From positions 22,431-86,430 of the forward strand of contig JAHCII010000009.1 of the NCBI GenBank assembly GCA_026129305.1: a DNA stretch of 64,000 nucleotides. Direction: 5' to 3'. Shown here piece after piece: positions 15,290 to 23,588 of this stretch. The notes under the pieces are model-generated. The model saw only the letters and a program-made list of their open reading frames with translations. It ran no database searches and had not been told where the DNA came from. This DNA is from Anaerolineales bacterium (lineage in GTDB: Bacteria; Chloroflexota; Anaerolineae; Anaerolineales; UBA11579). Numbering within the stretch: position 1 is the stretch's first letter; each line of letters opens with the position of its first letter. Position numbers and translations under genes: made by a program.

Positions 15290-16489
15290 CTAATGCTCCA
15301 CCAACTGCGCGTTGACCCGCGCTTTCTTGCGCAGGAAAGCGGGCACATCCAGGTCGCTCAATACCTCGGCGGGCATACTGGGCTGGCTTTCCGTGATCCT
15401 TGGTTCTGTGAAAGTCGGGGCAACTTCATAGGCCATTTTTGCCTCAGGCTCTGCGACCTGATGCTCAGGGCTGAGCAACTCTTGGTTGTGCGAAGCGGCA
15501 ACCGGCTGGGAGGGTTTCTCCCCAAGGCCAGTCACGACCAGGATCACTTGGGCACGACCGTTCAGCCGTTCGTCCTGGGACAGGCCCATGACAACGTCCA
15601 CGCGCTCCCCGGTCAGCGAGTTGATATGGCCTACCGCCTCGCCAACTTCGTACAAGCTCAGGTCATCCCCGCCGCTGAAGTTGGCGATGACGCCGTCTGC
15701 GTCGGCCAAGGATACGTCGCCCAGCAGCGGATGTTGCAGAGCCTGCTGGATGGCGTCCAGTACTTTGTTGGGCCCGCTGCCGTGGCCGATGGCCATCAGC
15801 GCGCCGCCACCGCGCAGCATTAGATTGCGGATGTGCGAGAAGTCTACGTTGATCAGACCTGGCTGAGTGATCAGTTCGGCGATACCCTGCACGGCGCGGC
15901 GCAGCACATCGTCCGCCATGCGGAATGCGGTTTCCAGTGGCAGGTCTTGTGGAGCCACTTGCAGCAGGCGGTCATTGGAAATAGTGATCAGCGTGTCCGT
16001 GTGCGGCGCCAAGCGCTCCAGACCCTCCTGGGCGTTGCGCTGGCGGCGGCCCATTTCGAAACTGAAGGGCGTGGTGACGACGGCGATGGTCACGGCGCCC
16101 AGGGAACGGGCTACTTCGCCGGCCACGGCGATGGATCCGGTGCCAGTGCCGCCGCCCATGCCTGCTGCCAGGAAGACCATGTCCGCTCCGCGCAGCGCTT
16201 CTTGCAGCTCCTTGCGACTCTCCAGTGCAGCGCTGCAGCCGATCTCATAGTCGCCGCCGGCGCCCAGGCCGCGGGTGAGCAGCGGCCCCAATTGGACTTT
16301 GGTAGGCGCCTGGCTGTTCTGCAATACCTGGTAGTCGGTGTTGGCGGCGATGAACTCAACACCGGGGATGCCCAGTTCGATCATGCGGTCCACTGCGTTG
16401 CCACCGCCGCCGCCTAGCCCTAAGACTTTGATCACCGGACTGCGCAGCTCGCTGGTTGCAGTCGCAGGGTTGGGTTTTGTGTCTTCCAT
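15290..16489 (-). CDS. ftsZ: Cell division GTPase FtsZ with an altered T7 loop
   Basis: FtsZ polymerises into the division ring. The 399-residue protein has the nucleotide motifs GLGGGGGNAVDRM (24-36), NTDYQVL (50-56) and GGGTGTG (112-118). The T7 synergy loop reads NVDFSHIRNLM (214-224): Asp216 is kept but the second Asp of NxDFAD is His219. The C-terminal peptide DVPAFLRKK (about 381-389), which in other FtsZs binds FtsA and partners, is present after a short linker. The ATG at 16489 is preceded by AAGGAG; an upstream ATG lacks one. GTP hydrolysis may be weakened. Confidence 0.92.
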   Translation of the reverse strand: MEDTKPNPATATSELRSPVIKVLGLGGGGGNAVDRMIELGIPGVEFIAANTDYQVLQNSQAPTKVQLGPLLTRGLGAGGDYEIGCSAALESRKELQEALRGADMVFLAAGMGGGTGTGSIAVAGEVARSLGAVTIAVVTTPFSFEMGRRQRNAQEGLERLAPHTDTLITISNDRLLQVAPQDLPLETAFRMADDVLRRAVQGIAELITQPGLINVDFSHIRNLMLRGGGALMAIGHGSGPNKVLDAIQQALQHPLLGDVSLADADGVIANFSGGDDLSLYEVGEAVGHINSLTGERVDVVMGLSQDERLNGRAQVILVVTGLGEKPSQPVAASHNQELLSPEHQVAEPEAKMAYEVAPTFTEPRITESQPSMPAEVLSDLDVPAFLRKKARVNAQLVEH

Positions 16490-16499
16490 CTTGGGCTCC

Positions 16500-17975
16500 T
16501 TAAGCGGCCTGCAAGTTGTCCACCGCACAGCCAGCCTGGATCAGAGTGCGCAAAGTCTCGTCTGGGTAGGCCTCCAAGCCGCCCGCTAGGGTGACACGTG
16601 AGGCGGCCAGGGCCTGCTCCAGAGAAGTGCCGACCGCGGCCTGGTGCGACTGCAGGAAGCTTCGCACTGTATCCATGGGCCAGTGCTCTGCATGTGGCAA
16701 TAGCATGTAATGCGCCAAGGTTTGGGCTTTGGTGATGCCTTTGCTGCCCGCGAGCAGGTTGTTGGGTGCCGCTGCGGGTACGGCAGTGGCGGGTTGGGTT
16801 GCCGGGGCTGATTTGGCTTTGGGCGCATTCCAGTCCAGCCATTCTTCGCCCTGCTGGTTGGGCTTGGCGGTTTGGTAGCGGAACCAGCTGTAGGTGCTGG
16901 AAGGGCTGTCCTCCGCCGCGCAGAGCAACCAGAAGTTGCAGGCCAAGACATTGGCGGGCACGTGGTTGTTGTGCGTGTCTGAGGGGGCGCGCTGTAGTGA
17001 TTCGGCCATGACGATGGCGCGGCGCACAGGTTGCGCATCACGGGCCTGGCTATTTTCGCGTTGGACGCCGGCCGCTACCAGGATGATGGGCAGCACGCTG
17101 CCGGTTACGGCGCGGCTGATGGCGTTGTACCAGTCGAAGATGCGAAAGCCCATTTGGTCTTCGCTGCCTTCGGGCGTGTGGTAAGGCATGGTGGCGGGCC
17201 AATTCTCTGGGCCGCCGGCGCCCCAGGTCATGGACTGGTCGCGCGTCCAAGCATAGGCGCCCAGCACCAGGCTGGCCAACAGTTCACTTTCACCACGACC
17301 CTGCAGACCTTCCAGAGCAGAACGCAAGAAAGCCGTGTCCCAGTAATCACCACCGGGTTCCAGGGCGGGGAAGACTGGGGTCAGGCCCGCTTGGCGGGCA
17401 GCCTGAGCCAGGGGAATGAACTTGTCCAGGAAATTGTCCACCAGACCGCGCTGCGTCCAGGCCACACCAGGCCACTGGCTGCGCAGGTTGGGGCGGTCGA
17501 ACAGCACTGCGTAGCGCACGCCCCAGCCGGCATAGGCTCGGAACAGAGCCGCGAAATCCTCGACAGAGTATTCTTCTGTCAGCGGAATGTCGAACTGCAG
17601 GACGGGTTGGATGTCGCTGGTGATCAGCCCGCTGATGAATTGATCTGGGATGGCACGATCCAGCGGAGCGGGCAGGGTGATCCAATTGACGCCCAGCGAT
17701 TGAATGGCCGGCAGCCATTTCTGCACAGCACCCTGACCGTAATGCTTGTAGTCTGGGAAATAGTGGATGCCCATGCGTTTGCTGCTGGAGATCTGCAATG
17801 CCGGCTGAACCGGCACTGCCTCGATGGTTTCGTCGGCAGGCGTGCTGGCGAACACCTCCTGGAAGGGGGTGCCTTCCTCGGCGCCTTCCGGGAAATCTTC
17901 GATGATGTCTGCGCTGTGGCTGATCGCCCCGGCAAAGCCATCGTCTTGTGTGTAGTATTGCGTTTCGATTTCCAT
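16500..17975 (-). CDS. Glycoside-hydrolase-like hypothetical protein upstream of ftsZ
   Basis: This 491-residue protein has an acidic, disordered N-terminus (1-60), then a region resembling a (beta/alpha)8 glycosidase barrel from about 65 to 380: KRMGIHYFPDYKHYGQ, GVNWITLPAPLD, GVRYAVLFDRPNLRSQWPG, GLTPVFPALEPGGDYW. An Ala/Pro linker follows (about 392-412), then a helical C-terminal domain. There is no signal peptide, which is odd for a wall-active hydrolase. Catalytic carboxylates cannot be assigned confidently. A strong AAGGAG precedes the ATG and ftsZ follows 10 nt after its stop. Confidence 0.72.
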   Translation of the reverse strand: MEIETQYYTQDDGFAGAISHSADIIEDFPEGAEEGTPFQEVFASTPADETIEAVPVQPALQISSSKRMGIHYFPDYKHYGQGAVQKWLPAIQSLGVNWITLPAPLDRAIPDQFISGLITSDIQPVLQFDIPLTEEYSVEDFAALFRAYAGWGVRYAVLFDRPNLRSQWPGVAWTQRGLVDNFLDKFIPLAQAARQAGLTPVFPALEPGGDYWDTAFLRSALEGLQGRGESELLASLVLGAYAWTRDQSMTWGAGGPENWPATMPYHTPEGSEDQMGFRIFDWYNAISRAVTGSVLPIILVAAGVQRENSQARDAQPVRRAIVMAESLQRAPSDTHNNHVPANVLACNFWLLCAAEDSPSSTYSWFRYQTAKPNQQGEEWLDWNAPKAKSAPATQPATAVPAAAPNNLLAGSKGITKAQTLAHYMLLPHAEHWPMDTVRSFLQSHQAAVGTSLEQALAASRVTLAGGLEAYPDETLRTLIQAGCAVDNLQAA

Positions 17976-18070
17976 AGTCGCACTCCTTTACATGCCTGCA
18001 AGATGCAAGAGACGTGCCAAATCCTGATGATTCGCTTAGACCGCCGGAGGTAATGGCGGTATGGATGTGG

Positions 18071-18076
18071 TAAAAC
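18071..18076 (+). promoter_or_regulatory. -10 candidate of the SDR gene, leaderless spacing
   Basis: TAAAAC lies 6 nt before the ATG at 18083, with no Shine-Dalgarno. It differs from consensus at the last base and the -35 is not clear, so support comes mainly from the recurrence of this spacing elsewhere in the window. Confidence 0.35.
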
Positions 18077-18082
18077 CTTTCA

Positions 18083-19066
18083 ATGATTTTGGTCACCGGT
18101 GGGGCCGGGTTCATTGGACAGCGATTGATCGCCAGGCTGTCCGAAGAAGGCGCCAGCATTCGCACACTGCTGCGGCCATCCAATGAGACGCCACGCTTGC
18201 CGCGTGGCGTGTCTGTGCAGGCGGCCATCAGCAGCCTTACGGATACGCGCGGCTTGCGGGCAGCCCTGGTGGGGGTGGATACGGTATTTCATCTGGCGGC
18301 GGTGGAGTGGAACGACCCCGCCGCCGATTTTCGTGCCACTGAAAGTGAAGGTACGCGCAGTCTGTTGGGCGCGGCAGAGGACGCCGGCGTCAAGCGCTTT
18401 ATCTTTCTGAGCCATCTGGATGCTGACAGAGCGGCGGCCTATCCCATGCTGAAAGCCAAGGGGATCGCGGAGGAATTCATTCGCCAAAGCCGCATGGACT
18501 ACACCATTTTGCGCAGCAGCTTGGTGTTTGGGCCTGGCGACCATTTCACCAGCGGTCTGGCCCGACTGATCGCCTTCTTTCCGCGCGTCTTTCCCTTGCC
18601 GGCGGATGGCGAGACTATGCTGCAGCCGTTGTGGGTGGAGGACCTGGTCACCTGCCTTTCCTGGTGCCTGCAGGACCAGAGCACGGCCGGCCAAACGTAT
18701 GAGTTGGGCGGCCCGGAGCATTTGACCCTGCGGCAGATCACCGAAATTGTCTTGCAAAAAACAGGGCAGCCGCGCCAATTGGTCCCCATGCGTCCCTCAC
18801 ATCTGCGCGTGTTGCTGCGCCTGGCGCACGTTTTATGGCCGCAGATGCCGGCGTCCAACTACTGGCTGGATTACTTGGCAGCTGATCGCATCACCTCCTT
18901 CGATACTATTCCACGTGTATTTCACCTGTTGCCCGCCCGCTTTTCTCAGAAGAATGCTTATCTGGCCGGGGTCGAGTGGAAGGCGGAACTGAAAAAAGAG
19001 ATGGAAGCACTGCGCTTGAGAATGTTGTTGCCAAACTCGAGCGATTCCGAAGTGGCGGCAGACTAA
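18083..19066 (+). CDS. NAD(P)-binding SDR-family protein (NDUFA9-like atypical SDR)
   Basis: This 327-residue extended or atypical short-chain dehydrogenase has the Rossmann motif VTGGAGFIG at 4-12, DTVFHLAAV near 68-76 and FIFLSHLDAD near 109-118. It lacks the classical YxxxK: AAYPMLKAKGIAEEFI keeps Tyr and Lys with the usual three-residue gap (Y-PML-K), so catalysis is possible but not certain. Such proteins serve as nucleoside-sugar epimerases, quinone-linked subunits or chaperones. It is divergent from the ftsZ cluster. The substrate is unknown. Confidence 0.88.
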   Translation: MILVTGGAGFIGQRLIARLSEEGASIRTLLRPSNETPRLPRGVSVQAAISSLTDTRGLRAALVGVDTVFHLAAVEWNDPAADFRATESEGTRSLLGAAEDAGVKRFIFLSHLDADRAAAYPMLKAKGIAEEFIRQSRMDYTILRSSLVFGPGDHFTSGLARLIAFFPRVFPLPADGETMLQPLWVEDLVTCLSWCLQDQSTAGQTYELGGPEHLTLRQITEIVLQKTGQPRQLVPMRPSHLRVLLRLAHVLWPQMPASNYWLDYLAADRITSFDTIPRVFHLLPARFSQKNAYLAGVEWKAELKKEMEALRLRMLLPNSSDSEVAAD

Positions 19067-19103
19067 CTGCTCTTATATACTCACGCGCAGTTGCTGGCTG
19101 AGT

Positions 19104-19739
19104 ATGAAAACTTACGACATCACCTTGGATATTTCTGCGGAATTGCCTATCTGGCCGGGTCATGAAGGCTTGGTGCTGCAGCGTTTCGAAAAAATTGAAG
19201 ATGGTTCAGTCGCCAATGTATCCCGCGTGGCGATGGGGGTGCACACCGGCACGCATGTGGATGCCCCGTATCATTTTGTCAAAGATGGCAAAACAGTGGA
19301 GACGCTCTCGCTGAAGATCCTGGTGGGACGCGCCTATGTGATTCACCTCAAAGACGATGTTGGCGTGGTGACACCCCAAGTGCTGGAGGCGGCCGGCATC
19401 CCACCGCGCACCCGCCGTGTGCTGATCCGCACGCGGAACTCCAAACAATGGGTGAAGGGTTACAAACCCTTTGCTGAGGATTATGTTGGGCTGGACAAAG
19501 CCGCGGCGGATTATTTGGTCAAGCGCGGCGTGAAGCTGGTGGGCGTGGACTATCTTTCGGTGGCGCCATTTGCGGAGCCTGCGCCCACTCACCAGGCTTT
19601 GCTAAAAGCCGGGGTGATCATCGTGGAGGGGCTGAATTTGTCACAAGTGTCCCAAGGCCGGTACAACTTCGTATGTTTGCCGCTGAAGCTGGTGGGCAGT
19701 GACGGGGCGCCGGCCCGCGCGATTTTGATGGGCGTGTGA
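19104..19739 (+). CDS. Cyclase / kynurenine-formamidase-like metal hydrolase
   Basis: This 211-residue member of the cyclase family (PF04199) has the metal-binding signature HTGTHVDAPYHF at about 48-59, preceded by ITLDISAELPIWPGH near the start. YLSVAPFAEPAPTHQALLKAGV near 152-173 supplies the second conserved His. The family includes kynurenine formamidase and isatin hydrolase, and substrates vary. No tryptophan-catabolism gene is adjacent, so the exact reaction is open. Length is typical. A GNAT gene follows 4 nt after the stop, suggesting co-transcription. Confidence 0.9.
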   Translation: MKTYDITLDISAELPIWPGHEGLVLQRFEKIEDGSVANVSRVAMGVHTGTHVDAPYHFVKDGKTVETLSLKILVGRAYVIHLKDDVGVVTPQVLEAAGIPPRTRRVLIRTRNSKQWVKGYKPFAEDYVGLDKAAADYLVKRGVKLVGVDYLSVAPFAEPAPTHQALLKAGVIIVEGLNLSQVSQGRYNFVCLPLKLVGSDGAPARAILMGV

Positions 19740-19743
19740 TCTT

Positions 19744-20262
19744 GTGGACGACAAGGTTGCAATCCGCCCCGCCAGAGTGGGGGATGCGGGAGCAGTGGCG
19801 CGTGTTCATGTGGAGAGCTGGCGCAGTACCTATCGTGGCTTACTCCCCGAAAACTTCTTGAACAATTTAGATATCCAGCGTCGCTTGGACTATTGGCGCA
19901 GCGTGTTCGAGAACGAATCGCCAGGTGAATTCGCCTTGGTGGCAGAGCACTCGACGCAGGGCGTGGTGGGCTTTGTCAGCGGCGGCCCAGCGCTCGAAGA
20001 CCTTGGTCCGTACAGTGGACAAGTTTATGCAATCTATCTGTTGGCCTCGCAGCAAGGGCAGGGCATTGGCCGCGCGATGTTTGAAGGTGCACGCGGCTCG
20101 CTGGTTGAGCGAGACTACGCTGGCTTCATGCTGTGGGTATTGGAGGGCAACCCAACTTGCGGCTTCTACGAGCACATGGGAGGGCAGCTGATCGGGCGTA
20201 AAGAAGATCAGATCGGCGGTCAGCCTGTGACCGAGTTGGCCTATGGCTGGGCAAGTACCTAA
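19744..20262 (+). CDS. GNAT-family N-acetyltransferase
   Basis: This 172-residue acetyl-CoA-dependent transferase has the acyl-CoA binding motif A as YAIYLLASQQGQGIGRAMFEG (about 97-117), the classic Q/RxxGxG/A pyrophosphate loop. The N-terminal AIRPARVGDAGAVARVHVESW is typical of the RimI/PhnO-like branch. The start is a GTG, as no ATG is available in this position. The substrate is unknown. It overlaps the second GNAT gene by 20 nt. Confidence 0.88.
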   Translation: MDDKVAIRPARVGDAGAVARVHVESWRSTYRGLLPENFLNNLDIQRRLDYWRSVFENESPGEFALVAEHSTQGVVGFVSGGPALEDLGPYSGQVYAIYLLASQQGQGIGRAMFEGARGSLVERDYAGFMLWVLEGNPTCGFYEHMGGQLIGRKEDQIGGQPVTELAYGWAST

Positions 20263-20842
20263 GTCCTTTCACGTGAGATTGGCCAGCGTGGCGGATGCCG
20301 AGGCCATTCTGGCGATTTATGCGCCACTGGTGAGCCACTCTGCAGTCTCATTCGAAACTGAGCCGCCCTCTGTAACGGAAATGGCCGGGCGCGTTGAGCA
20401 CACGCTGCCAGAATTTCCCTGGTTGGTGGCCGAAGGCGGAGGCGTTGTGCTGGGCTATGCCTATGCCAGCCGCTATCGTCCGCGGGCAGCGTATCAGTGG
20501 GCGGTGGAATGCTCAGTGTATGTGCACCCTGATGCGCGCCGCCAGGGCATTGCCAGCGCGCTGTACAAAGTGCTGTTTGCCATTCTGAGGCTACAAGGTT
20601 TTTACAAGGTCTATGCGGCGGTCACATTGCCCAACCTAGGCAGCGTGGCTGTGCACGAAGCCTTCGGCTTCCGCCAATTCGCCACCTATCGGGCCGTGGG
20701 CTATAAGCTGGGCGCCTGGCAGGATGTGGGCTGGTGGGAGATGGATCTGAGGGAACTGGCCGGAGAACCGGTTGCGCCAAAACCGTTCAACCAGTTGGCT
20801 GACAGCAGCGGGTTGGCGATAATTCTGTCAGCGACTAGCTAA
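20243..20842 (+). CDS. GNAT-family N-acetyltransferase, phosphinothricin-acetyltransferase-like
   Basis: This 199-residue transferase starts VRLASVADAEAILAIYAPLV, contains SVSFETEPPS near 33-42 and has the CoA loop VYVHPDARRQGIASALYKVL (about 92-111). The order and motifs match the Pat/Bar/YncA branch, whose members acetylate phosphinothricin, methionine sulfone or related amino-acid analogues. The true substrate cannot be told. It overlaps the first GNAT gene by 20 nt, so the pair may be coupled. Its 3' end overlaps the convergent DUF309 gene by 8 nt. Confidence 0.88.
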   Translation: MAGQVPKSFHVRLASVADAEAILAIYAPLVSHSAVSFETEPPSVTEMAGRVEHTLPEFPWLVAEGGGVVLGYAYASRYRPRAAYQWAVECSVYVHPDARRQGIASALYKVLFAILRLQGFYKVYAAVTLPNLGSVAVHEAFGFRQFATYRAVGYKLGAWQDVGWWEMDLRELAGEPVAPKPFNQLADSSGLAIILSATS

Positions 20843-21278
20843 TGCGTTGGATCTTCTTGAACAGTCTGCGGTCGAAGCCAGCCAGGTTACCAGGGCCCAG
20901 CTCTCCGGCGGCTGTTACCGCGGCCACCACATCGGCCCGCAGCTGATCCACATCCACACCGCGGCAAACCGCTGGCCAGGGGGCCAGCCATTTCTTGCAG
21001 CGTTCAAACATTTTGGCCATGCCAATGAAATTGTTGCGTTCTATTTGGAGGTAGACGACGCCGACCTGCAATATGCCTTGGTAAAGGTGGCGAACGGGGC
21101 CGGGCTCTGCCCGCCAGGCGGCTTCCAGCGCTTCGTGAGCCTCCCAGTATTGGCCAGCGTCAAACAAAGCAATACCCTCTACCGCGGCAGGGTGCAAGGC
21201 ACCCTGGCAGGCAGAGGGTATTTGCTGCGGTGTGACGAAGATTTCGTCAGGATTGCGAACCGGTGTGGTCTTACTCAA
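20835..21278 (-). CDS. DUF309-domain protein
   Basis: This helical protein of about 147 residues has the DUF309 signature: ALFDAGQYWEAHEALEAAWR, then VRHLYQGILQVGVVYLQIERNNF. The function of the family is unknown. Two starts are possible: a TTG at 21278 that overlaps the upstream stop by 8 nt, chosen here, or an ATG at 21311/21320 that overlaps by about 50 nt. It is the last gene of the DUF2089-DUF4097-SHOCT operon, which suggests a shared role or just shared transcription. Confidence 0.82.
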   Translation of the reverse strand: MSKTTPVRNPDEIFVTPQQIPSACQGALHPAAVEGIALFDAGQYWEAHEALEAAWRAEPGPVRHLYQGILQVGVVYLQIERNNFIGMAKMFERCKKWLAPWPAVCRGVDVDQLRADVVAAVTAAGELGPGNLAGFDRRLFKKIQRIS

Positions 21279-21639
21279 TGTAGATTTCCACGTGGTCGCC
21301 GTCTTCCTCATCGCGTACATCGATCACTTTTCCGGTCATGCCGCTGCGAATGGCTTCCATCAACTCTTCTTCTTGCACGCCCGGAACATATTTGGAGGCG
21401 ATGCCCAGTCCGGCGCTCACCAGGCTCAGTGGTAAATTGACTGTCACCTTGTTTCGTCCGCTAAACAAATCCGTCACCCGTACGCGCAGATAGCGGCCGT
21501 CGTCTGCTGTCACGCGACCGGGAGACGGGCGGCCAGAACCGCGCGTCAATGCTTCCAGAAGCTTGGCGCCGTCGGCCGGGCTGATCTTGCCGTCTTGGAT
21601 CATTTGTAAAATCTTTAGTCGTTCTTCACTGGTTGCCAT
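21271..21639 (-). CDS. SHOCT-like-domain protein
   Basis: This 122-residue protein begins with a SHOCT-like helical hairpin (3-31, EERLKILQMIQDGKISPADG pattern). A beta-rich region (46-70, LRVRVTDLFSGRNKVTVNLP) and a C-terminal part with an amphipathic helix and acidic tail follow. Relatives occur in operons with YvlB/LiaX-type proteins. No membrane segment is certain. It carries the fifth copy of a motif shared by four adjacent genes. An AT-rich 24-nt gap separates it from the 236-residue gene upstream. Confidence 0.8.
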   Translation of the reverse strand: MATSEERLKILQMIQDGKISPADGAKLLEALTRGSGRPSPGRVTADDGRYLRVRVTDLFSGRNKVTVNLPLSLVSAGLGIASKYVPGVQEEELMEAIRSGMTGKVIDVRDEEDGDHVEIYIE

Positions 21640-21663
21640 GACTATCTCCCAATTAGACCGCGA

Positions 21664-22374
21664 TTAGCTGATCTGGATGTCGACTGTTTCATCATCATCG
21701 TCGCTGTGGGCCTGGATGATGATCGGTTGGCCGTTCTCTTTGACCTGTTCAAAGGCACTCAGCAGGCCTTCAATATCCTCTAAATCCACTCCAGAGATAT
21801 TCATGCGACCGCCAAAAAATCTCAGCACCTGGCTGGTCAGCTTAACCGGCAGAGGCAGGTCCAAGTTGAAGTTGCCCTCAGCATGCCCGACCGCCTTGCG
21901 CGAGCGAATACGGACACTGGCCCAGGGGCTTTGCCGGCTGGCCCAACCCAGCACGATCAGCAAAACGCCAAGCAGCATCGGTGCCCAGGCGCAGATAAAG
22001 GCCAGGCCCAGCGAGCCGTCCCGCAGATCGCTGCGCATCCAGCTGGCGGCCAGCACGGCCAGCAGACTGCCCGCCGCGATCGCCACCGCCCACCACCGGG
22101 ACCGGCGAACTTTAGGGTCGATGACTTCGACCCGGCTGGTGTGACTTTCTTCTTTGGCGTCCTGGCTTGCGCCCGCTGCCCCCAATTGTTGTGCAGCCTC
22201 TTCAGGGTTAATTTCGCCGCGCTCCAGTTGCTCCAACACATCCATTGGGGAAGCTGCAGCCTTGCGGCTGGTTTGCGCGCCGGTCAACAATTCCGCGGCC
22301 TGTTCAATGCTTAGCTCGCCGCGCTCCAGGCGGTTGAGGATCTCGAGGCGTTCTGACGGGCTAGGCATCTTCAT
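21664..22374 (-). CDS. Membrane protein with two SHOCT-like motifs
   Basis: This 236-residue protein has two tandem SHOCT-like motifs (6-32 and 42-66), then two hydrophobic segments (about 98-112 and 122-142), then a cytoplasmic-looking C-terminal domain ending in a run of Asp. That last domain (about 170-236) resembles the C-terminal half of the 122-residue neighbour (SGVDLEDIEGLLSAF; TVDIQIS against VEIYIE). The gene starts inside the 3' end of the DUF4097 gene (14-nt overlap). An envelope-sensing role is an inference from relatives of LiaX/YvlB. Confidence 0.78.
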   Translation of the reverse strand: MKMPSPSERLEILNRLERGELSIEQAAELLTGAQTSRKAAASPMDVLEQLERGEINPEEAAQQLGAAGASQDAKEESHTSRVEVIDPKVRRSRWWAVAIAAGSLLAVLAASWMRSDLRDGSLGLAFICAWAPMLLGVLLIVLGWASRQSPWASVRIRSRKAVGHAEGNFNLDLPLPVKLTSQVLRFFGGRMNISGVDLEDIEGLLSAFEQVKENGQPIIIQAHSDDDDETVDIQIS

Positions 22375-23587
22375 TCTCCACAGAGTTCGGCGGAGTGGGC
22401 GCTTCCGGAAGCATAGGCGGCTCGGGAGCCACTGGTGGTTCAGGAGGCTGCACGATCGGGCGACCTTCCAGAGCGTGCAGCAGCATCTCTGCCTCGGCGA
22501 TGGAGATCTTCTTTTCTTGCAGCATGTTCAGCACCATGGCACGCTCTTTGGTATCCACGGGTTCAACGGGCCTGGCGGGCGGGGTGGGCGGCGACACAGT
22601 GCGGCCACGCCGACGGCTGGCGAGCTTCATTTCCAATTTGCGTTGGGTGCGGGCCACGCGCTCCTGAGCGCGTGCCGCAGCCCGTGAGCCGGAATGGCCC
22701 AGTCGCTCGCTGAGCGAGCTGAGCCGCTGGTTCAGCGCTTCCATCTGGGATTCCAATTGCTGGGTCACCTGGCCAGTGATCTCATCCGCCAGATTGTCCA
22801 GGTCGTCCACTGCGTCCAGGTCCACCAACAGCTCCTCATCCCGCTGGCGGCTGCGGATGTCTATGTGTCCGCCGGCTTTCAGCACGATCTGGCTGCCGCC
22901 CTCTCCCAGGACGAATTCATGCGTGCGGGTCTGGATGCGGGTCCTCTCATCTGGGCTGGTGACCAGGATGCTTTTGGCCTTGCTCTCCAAATGAATATTG
23001 GCGTCCATCGAATCGCGCAGGTCACAATGCAGGTTGCCGGCGGCTTCTACATGAACAGTATCCTCTAGCGTGCTCAGGCGCAGGTCAGCGTTACCGCTGG
23101 TCTTAACCTGGATGTTGCCTTCCACATCGCGCAGGCCCAGGCTGCCGCTGATGGTCTGCGCCTCCAGGTTGCCCTCAACATTGCGGATGGCGGCGCTGCC
23201 GCTGATATTGCGCACGCTCAGGTTCCCATCTACATTGCGGGCAGTGAAACTGCCAGCGATGTGCTCGGCGACCGTATCACCCACCATGCGCAGGGTCAGC
23301 GAGCCGCCAATCTGATGCACCTTTAGGTCGCCTTCTACGTTGCTGATGTAGGCATCCCGGCCGACCTGAGCGATGCTCAGCGAGCTATCTTCCGGTATGC
23401 GCAGAACGCAGTCGCTGTCACAGGAGAGCGTCAGCCTGTCGTTTTGGAAGCTGTATTGCAGTGCATCTTCGCTTTGACCTTCGATGCGGATATTGCTGTC
23501 GCCGTGGCCTTTGATGTGCAAACTGCCTGCAATCGAACCGATTTGTATTTCAGGGTTGCTGCTCGAAGCCAGTTGTATGCGTGCCAT
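22361..23587 (-). CDS. DUF4097 (YvlB/LiaX-like) beta-helix protein with C-terminal SHOCT-like motif
   Basis: The 408-residue protein has no signal peptide. Residues about 20-250 form short beta repeats with a period near ten, such as GNLSVRNISGSAAIRNVEGN, as in DUF4097 putative adhesins. A coiled-coil follows (about 270-330) and a SHOCT-like motif at 346-375, then a Pro-rich tail. In YvlB and LiaX the SHOCT-like part is N-terminal, so the order here is reversed. The ATG at 23587 (MARIQL) is chosen; the open frame upstream lies inside the DUF2089 gene. LiaX relatives respond to wall antibiotics; the role here is inferred. Confidence 0.83.
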   Translation of the reverse strand: MARIQLASSSNPEIQIGSIAGSLHIKGHGDSNIRIEGQSEDALQYSFQNDRLTLSCDSDCVLRIPEDSSLSIAQVGRDAYISNVEGDLKVHQIGGSLTLRMVGDTVAEHIAGSFTARNVDGNLSVRNISGSAAIRNVEGNLEAQTISGSLGLRDVEGNIQVKTSGNADLRLSTLEDTVHVEAAGNLHCDLRDSMDANIHLESKAKSILVTSPDERTRIQTRTHEFVLGEGGSQIVLKAGGHIDIRSRQRDEELLVDLDAVDDLDNLADEITGQVTQQLESQMEALNQRLSSLSERLGHSGSRAAARAQERVARTQRKLEMKLASRRRGRTVSPPTPPARPVEPVDTKERAMVLNMLQEKKISIAEAEMLLHALEGRPIVQPPEPPVAPEPPMLPEAPTPPNSVENEDA

Positions 23588-23588
23588 T

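Noticed and set aside
16111..16362. Short Ser/Trp-rich frame opposite or within ftsZ
   Set aside because: It overlaps the GGGTGTG coding region of ftsZ in another frame and has no start signal.
18040..18060. Hairpin ACCGCC...GGCGGT before the SDR gene
   Set aside because: A 6-bp stem with a 9-nt loop and no T-run is too weak to call a terminator or operator.
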